The notes under the pieces: generated by a model
What the model was told of the DNA's origin: nothing
What the model saw: only the letters and a program-made list of their open reading frames with translations
Database searches by the model: none
DNA from: Adlercreutzia sp910585575
GTDB lineage: Bacteria; Actinomycetota; Coriobacteriia; Coriobacteriales; Eggerthellaceae
Length of the DNA stretch: 64,000 nt
Direction: 5' to 3' (one strand)
Assembly: GCF_951801035.1 (NCBI RefSeq)
Contig: NZ_CATOKT010000002.1
Part shown: positions 56,901 to 64,000 of the stretch, piece by piece
Layout: every line of letters starts with the position of its first letter
Numbering within the stretch: the first letter of the stretch is position 1
Translations under genes and position numbers: made by a program

Positions 56901-59900
56901 AACTGCGCCACGGGCTCGCTGAAGAGCGTGTACTACGAGCAGAACGGCGCCGAGCGCAACGACCGCGAGAACTACGCCCTGCCCGGCACCGATGCCGACC
57001 GCGACTACTGGTACGGCGAGGATGACGTGGCCGACTTCAATACGGCTGACGAGGCCCAGGGCTCGTGGCAGATCATCGGCGACCCGGCGGGCTATGCGGT
57101 GTCGGATAAACAGAATGTGGCCATCGACACCACGCACCTGACCGGCTCGGCCAACCAGGACATCCGCCAGATTCGCTGGATCGTGAAGGCCGTGGAGCCG
57201 GGTAAGACCGGCCGCGAGGCCCTGCTGGACAGTGCGGCCACCTACGCCACGCCGGTGCCCCACGGGTTCCGCCTGGATGTGGACGCCGCCCCCGACGACT
57301 ACAGCAGCGAGACCTACGCCGAGGCCACCGCGGGCAAGCAGGAGGCCGACGAGGTGGATCCCGAGCGCCTGAACACCGGCTGGGAATGGCAGAAGGACGA
57401 GAACGGCGGCTACATGATCTCGGCCACGGGCAAGCGCATCCTGCGCCCCCAGAGCCAGATGCCGCTGACGCTGACGAACAACGCAGCTGGCGTGCTGTGC
57501 GAGACCTACGTGCTTGACGAGGTGGACGACGGCGCCGGCGGCGACAGCGAGGTGGCCTCCACGTCCGCCGTGCATCTGAACCACTACGCCTCGGCGGTGC
57601 TGCGCTACGATGACACGAAGTTCTGCGAGCCCGAGCGCGCCCGCGCCGGCTTCTACCGCGACGAGGAGTACCCCACGCTGAAGATCGACCTGGAGCAGGC
57701 CTACTTCAACGGCAACGCAGGCGACGCCTTCCGCTGGGCCCCGGGTACGCCCTCGCTGGATTTGAACGTGTCGAAGATGATGCGCTTCCGTCTGACGCTC
57801 ACCAATCTTTCTAAGGAGCAGATGGACACCTTGGGCATCTACGGGCGCAACCCCGACTCGTGCTCGAACCCCGACCTGTCCATCCTGCTGCCCTTCATCG
57901 AGGGCTTCGGAGCGGCGGGCACCATGACGCCGAGCGACTTCGCCTACGTGCCCTATGGCGACACCCTGTCGTCGAGCCATCCGCTGAACGAGAACTACAC
58001 GAGCACCGCCGTGGTGGAGAAGGTGGAGACCACTCTGCCCACGGGCCAGGTGATCACCCAGAACAAGGTGGTGGAGTACGCCCAGAACCTGGACGACACC
58101 AAGCCTATGTGGACCTACCACGTCGAGAACCGTGACCCCTTCTTCAAGACCGAGGAAGTGGTGGACGTTCCCGAGATCACGCTGATTCAGCCCCAGGTGG
58201 GCGGCAACCTGACCGTGGTGGACAAGCTGGGCGACGTGGCCACGGGCTATGACCGCAAGTTCATGGACTGGCGCTTCACCGGACACCCCGACGAGACGGG
58301 CGAGGTGACCCGCGGCGCGCTGCGCATGGGTCAGGCCGTGGTCATCGAGTTCATGATGCCCGTGCGCGACGACGCGAACTCGTCCATTCCCACCGAGCTT
58401 TTGAACACCACGGGCTACGGTTACAAGAAGGGCAACTACGAGCCCTACATTCCCGAGGTGCAGGGCGCCGATAAGACCAGCTTCGTGCTGGACACCCGCG
58501 ACACCAACCTGGACGGCAACACCAACCAGATGATGCTGGCGTTGCAGCTGGCGGCCGTGGGCTTCTCGTCGAACATCACCCAGGACCAGTCAAACTTCGT
58601 CACCTCGCAGATAAGCACCTTGTACACCCGCAACATCAACGGTCCGGCCGCGGTGCCCGAGGGCAGCGACTACACCTACTTCCTGCAGGCCGACAACCCC
58701 GGCGCCAATATGTCGGTGGCCCAGAACTACGTGCGCACCACGTTCCTGAACGTGCTGCCCCATACCGATGACACCAAGGTGTACAACGGCACGAAGGCGG
58801 CCCCGCAGAAGCGCGAGTCCACGTGGAACGGCTGGATCAAGGATCTCGACTCCATCAAGCTGACGCGGTTCGATCCCGGCGATCCGCTGTACCCGAAGGG
58901 CCGCGAGCTAACCGCCGCGGAAGCCCAGGTGTGGGCCGGCCCCTACGAGTGGCGCGACGGCAAGCTGGTGTGCAAGGCCGAGACCGACCTGCCGCATCTG
59001 TGGGCCCAGGGCACCTCGTCGGCCAAGATGAAGTGGATCAACGAGCGTCGCCACGACCCGGCCCTGCTGCGCCAGGACGGCTTCGTGCCCCTAAGCGAGC
59101 TGAAGAGCTACGTGGCGGCCCATCCCGACGAGGCCGAGGTGTTGCAGAAGGGGCTGCGGGCCTTCTGGACCCAGGTGGATGATGACGAGATGTTCCTGCC
59201 GTGCCAGGGCTACATCCGCCTGAGCTACCAGATGCACGCGCCGCTGAACCTGCCCAAGTACCTGGGCTCCACCAAGGGCGACGCCACCTTCGATCTGAAC
59301 CTGGACGCCAAGCCCGGCGAGAACGAGGGCTCCAACCCCGACCTGTCGAAGCGCCTGGCCCAGGTGACCCAGTGGAACACCTTCGTGCAGCGCATCAACG
59401 GCGCCGGCAAGACCGATGCCCACGACGCCTCGGCCCGCGCCCTGGAGCTGAAGACCTCGGGCGCCTTCATCGACGCCCCCGAGGGTCGCGGATACCTGGG
59501 CGACTACGTGTGGTTCGACTTCAACTGGGACGGCCTGCAGAACGACACCGACGGCCCGGTGGTGAAGGACGACCTGGGTCGTCAGACCACCTACCACCGT
59601 GCCTCGAACGGTCGCTTCCTGCTGTCCACCGCCAAGACCTTCGACGCGGAAACCGGGGCCTGGAAGGGCGCCTACACGGCGGCTGACGGCACCCTGACCG
59701 AGACGCGGGCCCTGTTCCGCGACTTGGACTACGACGGCACCCCCGACGATCCGGGCGTGAACGGCGTGACCGTGGAGCTGCTGAACGAGTACGGCCTGGC
59801 GGTCAACCGCGACGGCCAGGTGGTGCGTGAGATCAAGGACGCCGCCGGTGCCGGCCAGGATCGCTGGGTGCAGTGCGACGCCAAGACCGGCGAGCCGCTG

Positions 59901-62900
59901 CGCAACAGCGGCGGCGGCTACGTGAACGCCGACGCCGGCGGCCCGGTGAGCTTCACCACCGAGTCGGACTACTATAACAACAAGGGCTACTGGATTCTGT
60001 CGAACCTGAAGCCCGGCCGCTACAAGCTGCGCTACGTGTTCCCGCGGGCCTATGCAAACTACTCCATCACCACGAAGTCCATCGGGCCCGACAAGGACGG
60101 CGACGGCGTGGCCGACAACCCGCTGGAGATCACCCGCGTGGCCGATGACCCCGCCACTCCCGAGGACGAGACGGCCATGTACGCCGTCACCCAGAACGCC
60201 ATCGAGGTGAAGGGCATCAAGGGCACGGGCGTGGACAAGACCTACGACGAGGCCTACTTCAAGGCCCATGAGGACGCCTTTATGAACCCCGACGGCGCCC
60301 ACCGCGCCTACGACGCCGAGGCCACCAGCTACGACGTGGGCATTGCCCGCCCCGTGGAGTTCACGGGCGTGGCCTTCCGCGACGACAAGCTGGCCGACGG
60401 CACCGATCTGGAGCCCGATTTCATCGACGGCTTGCTGGACCACCAGTCCGATCCGTCGAACCCGGCAGTGGCGGCCACGAGCAATACCGAGATGCGCCTG
60501 GGCCGCATCGTGGTGAGCGTGCATCGCTACGACCCCGAGACCAAGACGTTCTCCGATGACCCGGTCATCGACACCGAGGGCAACCCCGCCGTCATGGAGA
60601 CGGACGCCTCGGGCGAGTTCGCCTTCCGCCTGCAGCCAGGCTATCGCTACTGCCTGCGGGCCGAGAACAAGGTGACCGCGCGTCTGATCAAGCCCACGCC
60701 CTATCTGCAGACGAAGGACCCGCTGGAGCAGCCGGGGGCCGACGGCGTGTGGGATAACGACCTGTACCTGGTGAAGGGCCGCGGCGAGACCTATCCCTTC
60801 GACGGCGCGGTGCCCCTGGATGCGCAAGGCCATGCCGTGTACGAGCAGAACGACCCGGCTCTGGGCTATGCGGTGTATCGCAAGCTGGGTCTGGGCTACG
60901 TGGACGGCACCAAGGGCTACCTGGGCAACTACGTGTGGCACGACCAGAACTACGACGGCGTGCAGGATCCGCTGGAGCCCGGTGTGGAAGGCCTGACGGT
61001 GTCCCTGGAGCAGTACTGGTGGAACCCCGACTCGAAGGGGGAGGGCAAGGGTGGCTGGGAGCTGGTGCCCAACCAGCCCGAGCGCACCCAGGTGACCAAC
61101 AAGGCCGGCCAGTACGTGTTCAAGGGCCTGCCCACCTATGTGCCCGACCCCAACGACCGCGACATCTACAAGCCCGATGACGAGCGCGAGAAGTTCCTTG
61201 CCGGGTATCGCCTGCGCATCAACCAGGACGACCTGGAAGCCTTGGGCCAGGACTTCGCCATCACGAAGCGCAACAGCGCCTACGACACCAGCGGGGCGGT
61301 GGATGAGGAGCTTGACTCCGACGTGCGCTCCATTCCCCTGGACGGCCCGAACCCGGCCGACCAGACCCAGACCGAGCCGGTGTTCTACCTGAACGAGCCG
61401 GGCTCTGAGACGGCCTTCGACTTCGACACGGGCCTGTCGTCGGGGGCGATGATCGTGCTGGCCGGCGAGCCGAGCGACACCACCCAGACCAACGACGTGC
61501 GCACGGTGAAGGTGGGGCGCCTGTCGGTGGACTACGACCTGAACAACGCCCAGCGCTATGAGATGTGGGACGCGGGCCTGGTGGAGATTCCCCAGGCCTC
61601 GGTGACCGGCCGCGTGTGGAACGACGGCGACTACGACGGCGTGCAGTCCGATGAGCGCACCGCCGACGGCGCGCTGGTGGAGCCGGGCATGGCCGGCGAG
61701 CCGGTGGCGCTGACCCAGTGGTACTACGACCCGACGCGCACCAACGCCGCCGACGGTGGCAGCCACTGGTTCCGCAACGAGCAGTTCGGCAACGACAAGC
61801 GCTCGTCGACCACGGTGGAGGTGGACGACGGTACGGGCACCGGCACTACGGTGACCCAGACGGTGCCGCTGGTGACCGGCGGCTTCCTGCGCGACGAGGG
61901 TGCCTGGTCGGCCCTGGCCGAGGGCGAGGTGGGCGTGCTCACCGACGAGGAGGGCACCTACACCTTCGACCACCTGCCTGCCGCCTACAGCGCCCCCGAT
62001 GGCAGCCACTATCTGGCAGCCTACCGCGTGCGCCTGCTGAGCACTCACGTAGACGACAAGGGCACTTCCGAGACCACCGACGACAACTGGTGGCTGCCCA
62101 CCCGCGAGCATGCGGCCGGCGGGGCGGTGGGAGCCGACTCCGACATCGTGGACGCGAAAACGCTGATCGTGGCCGACCGGGAAATGGTGCGCGGCGCCAA
62201 CGGAGCGGCGCGGCCGGCCCTGCGGCCCCATGACGGCCAGGTCATTCTGGCGGGCGTGGCCCTGACGGCCCGTCCCGATCAGGACTCGCAGGTGACCTTG
62301 CCGGGCACCGATACCGTCAGCGGCGCTCCGGTACGCTACGACTGGCTGACCCTGCGCAGCGACTGCCCTGTGGACGAGGCCACGGGCACCGTGCTGGTGC
62401 CCGGCGGCGACGCCGGCCAGCTGCCGGCGCCTGAGCGTGCCCTGGTGGGCGTGGTGTGGAACGACGAGGACAACGACGGTATGCAGAACAAGGACGCGGC
62501 GGGCAACCCCACCGAGGAGGAGCCCGGCGTGGACGGCGTGCAGGTGACCCTCGAGCGCTACGTGTCCGACGGCGCCGACGGTTGGATTCCCGACACCACC
62601 TGGGCTCCCCAAGAGGCTTGGGACGATTACTTCGAGAAGGACTACGCCGACCTGACGAACCCGCTGGTGATGAACCACTCGATGCTGACCGGGGCGAACG
62701 TGGCCGCCGACGGCGCGGTGCGCGCCGGCGTGTACCGTTTCGACAACCTGGCCACCCAGCGGCGCGAGGCCGACGGCTCGCTGACGGTGTTCGCCTACCG
62801 CACTCGCATCACCGACGGCAAGTACAAGCGCCGTACCTATCTGACCACGCGCTACCAGCGCGGCACCGATCCCACCGAGGATTCGGATTTGGTGTACGAC

Positions 62901-64000
62901 GACGCTTACTTGATGAGCCGCGAGCGCGATGAGTACACGGTGCTGCTGGATCAGGCGCGGGCCGACAGCTCCACCACGTTGAACGACGTGCAAGCGGCCA
63001 ATCCCTATAACCCGAACCTGGTGCTGGGCACGGGCGCGAGTCTGCGGGCCCGGGCCTGGGGCATGGACCAGCCGCTCTTCGGTATTTTGGCCGACGCCCT
63101 GCCCACCGAGCCGGTGCTTACCTACGACGCTGCCACGGCCAGCGACCGTGCCTTCAACGACGCGGGCATTCGCCTGCGCCAGGTGAAGACCATCGCCGGC
63201 ACCCTGTTCTACGATAGCGACTACGACGGTATTTGCGACGCCGACGAGCAGGGCCTGGCCGGCAAGCGCGTGTACCTGCAGGCCTGGGTGTGGGACGAGC
63301 AGGCCGAGCAGTGGACGCGCTACGTAGAGGACAGCGGTCCCTTCGACGACGTGGCCACTACCGACGCCCTGGGCGCCTTCGCCTTCCGCAACGTGCCCAT
63401 CTGCACACCGGTGGAGGAGGATCCCGACGGCGATGACGCCGATCCGGCCAAGCAGCACCTGCTGGGCTACACCATTGCCGTGGAGGGCTCGGCCGACGCC
63501 GCCTCGCTGAGCGCCAGCGTGGCCGGTCTGCCGGTCACTCGCCTGGTGGATGGGATCGACGACGAGGCCTCCAAGGCCCATCGCCCCGGCCAGGCCGTGG
63601 GCGCCTCGGCGCTGCAGGTGCCGGTGGGCTACGGCGACGATTACCCGCTGGCCTTCAGCGCCGCCAACCGCGTGGCGGCCCGCAACGGCTCGGGGCCGTC
63701 GGTGGTGGACGGTCGCATCGTGCTGGCCTCTGCGGCCAGCGACGGCATGGCCGAGGCCTACCTGCGCGACGTGCCCGTGGGCGCGGCGGCCGAGGCCTCC
63801 TTCGACATCTCCAAGGGCTTCGACGAGATTCGCATGAACGGCGGCTTCATCCCCGTGGGTCAGACCATCGAGGGCACCGTGTGGATCGACGACAACTACA
63901 ACGGCCTGCGCGACGGCTCGACTACGGCCTTCCTGCGCACCGCTGCAGCGGCAGCCGCCGGGGCGGAGGCTGAGGCTGCGCCCACGAGTGTGGTGCGCGA
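35968..64000 (+). CDS. Giant multidomain surface adhesin, frame interrupted at a poly-G tract, 3' end outside window
   Basis: ATG 35968 opens MKQNRDYGISPSEELGKMAT and stays open to a 12-G run; in the present sequence it then meets TAA at 36101-36105. The body is in the frame whose codons begin at 36042 and is open to the window end, over 9,300 codons (frame checked at 36171, 40080, 44940, 49971, 54960 and 63840). Ten or 13 G residues would join both. The joined protein has a 68-residue N-region, a signal peptide ending VSVLA, a Pro/Glu/Ser linker, two related PYLY-containing domains, a tandem repeat array (40695-44219), long beta-rich regions and SdrD-B-like domains from 59490. It is probably cell-wall bound; the anchor lies beyond the window. 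GTG 36183 is an alternative start without a ribosome site. Confidence 0.8.
36083..36094 (+). repeat. Poly-G tract (12 G) at the adhesin 5' end
   Basis: Twelve consecutive G residues within the early coding sequence. With 12 the start frame ends at a TAA 11 bases later; with 10 or 13 the codons become a Gly run (R-G-G-G-G-S) leading into the signal peptide frame. Long G runs in this position are classic slipped-strand switches. Confidence 0.9.
36171..36260 (+). other. Signal peptide of the giant adhesin
   Basis: In the body frame TKPWVRALSTVLSFLLAVTL leads to ASAVSVLA with likely cleavage before EEAAADPAP. The long polar stretch ahead of it resembles extended signal peptides of large surface proteins. 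Confidence 0.75.
40695..44219 (+). repeat. Tandem array of about 215-270-residue adhesin units
   Basis: In the translated body, units start with RSGFIFQL (40695), RSGYVFHL (41499), RSGYVYYL (42141), RSGYVFYI (42912) and RSGFWFEF (43572), with a diverged sixth start (RAWMGYTM) near 44220. Each contains a PGxFSTT-type strand, a GFET turn, a VIPxSxW strand near two thirds, and HGTPT followed by GTFxTxY. Spacing is 804, 642, 771 and 660 bases, so the copies have diverged and are not fresh duplications. Confidence 0.8.
59490..64000 (+). repeat. SdrD-B/Cna-B-like domains of the giant adhesin
   Basis: At least six domain starts occur: GYLGDYVWFDFNWDGLQND (59490), GYLGNYVWHDQNYDGVQD (60915), VTGRVWNDGDYDGVQSDE (61602), LVGVVWNDEDNDGMQNKD (62442), TIAGTLFYDSDYDGICDADE (63189) and TIEGTVWIDDNYNGLRDG (63864). 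Each has the D-x-(D/N)-x-D-G calcium loop after a V-W strand, the signature of SdrD-B/Cna-B-type stalk domains of Gram-positive adhesins. More copies probably follow beyond the window. Confidence 0.85.

Noticed and set aside
54891..58286. Minus-strand ORF of 1,131 codons
   Set aside because: It is antisense to the adhesin body, rich in His/Gly/Val/Leu without any domain signature, and arises from the GC-rich third positions of the real frame.
59091..63581. Minus-strand ORF of 1,496 codons
   Set aside because: Same reason: a mirror of the SdrD-B-like coding strand, no ribosome site and no recognisable motif.

Overview
The window is a GC-rich bacterial chromosome segment that reads as a member of the Coriobacteriia, most likely family Eggerthellaceae (Eggerthella/Adlercreutzia/Gordonibacter relatives). 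The grounds are a LuxR regulator with a polytopic membrane N-terminus, an aldehyde:ferredoxin-oxidoreductase-type tungsten enzyme, a molybdopterin/ferredoxin/NrfD respiratory module with Tat signals, many 4Fe-4S proteins, and Ala/Glu-rich low-complexity extensions on housekeeping enzymes. This placement is inferred from gene content only.

Layout: 1-8.9 kb holds the tail of an amidinotransferase, an MHS-type MFS transporter with a short upstream ORF, a small minus-strand unit encoding a 9-residue peptide, a degenerate Fic-like regulator, a PLP aminotransferase, a LuxR membrane regulator with a small membrane protein, and a deviant IscU-like scaffold with an unknown partner. 9-15.9 kb is a divergent redox island: an AOR-type oxidoreductase on the minus strand against a Tat ferredoxin, molybdopterin oxidoreductase, DmsB-like ferredoxin and NrfD-like anchor on the plus strand. 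The shared intergenic region carries two copies of a palindromic operator. 15.9-19.1 kb carries a VanY-like peptidase, a nitroimidazole-reductase-like flavoprotein cut by an in-frame amber codon, a Vsr endonuclease and a MarR-like regulator with a His/Cys-rich tail. 19.1-26.5 kb is a cofactor block: pdxT-pdxS opposite pdxR, then thiM plus a thiamine-binding protein behind a TPP riboswitch, and mnmA. 26.5-34.3 kb has cysK with a structured leader, a LysR regulator, a PAS hybrid kinase, a WYL regulator, formyl-CoA:oxalate CoA-transferase and a small XRE regulator.

34.3-35.5 kb holds a radical-SAM protein with a C-x3-C-x3-C motif, translationally coupled to what looks like only the C-terminal third of a TcmP-type partner. 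From 35,968 to the window end (28 kb) there is one giant surface-protein gene, at least about 9,340 codons, running off the window. Its start codon and its body are in different frames, separated by a run of 12 G residues; 10 or 13 G would join them. This is the signature of a slipped-strand, phase-variable surface protein captured in the OFF state, unless the G count is a sequencing error. The body has an N-terminal signal peptide, a tandem array of about 215-270-residue units, and at least six C-terminal SdrD-B-like calcium-loop domains.

The most notable observations are the poly-G switch in the giant adhesin, the amber-interrupted flavoprotein, the twin operators in the redox island, the IscU-like scaffold missing two of three canonical cysteines, the degenerate Fic protein, the radical-SAM/TcmP remnant pair, and the tiny minus-strand peptide unit. 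No tRNA, rRNA, CRISPR array or intact insertion sequence was seen.
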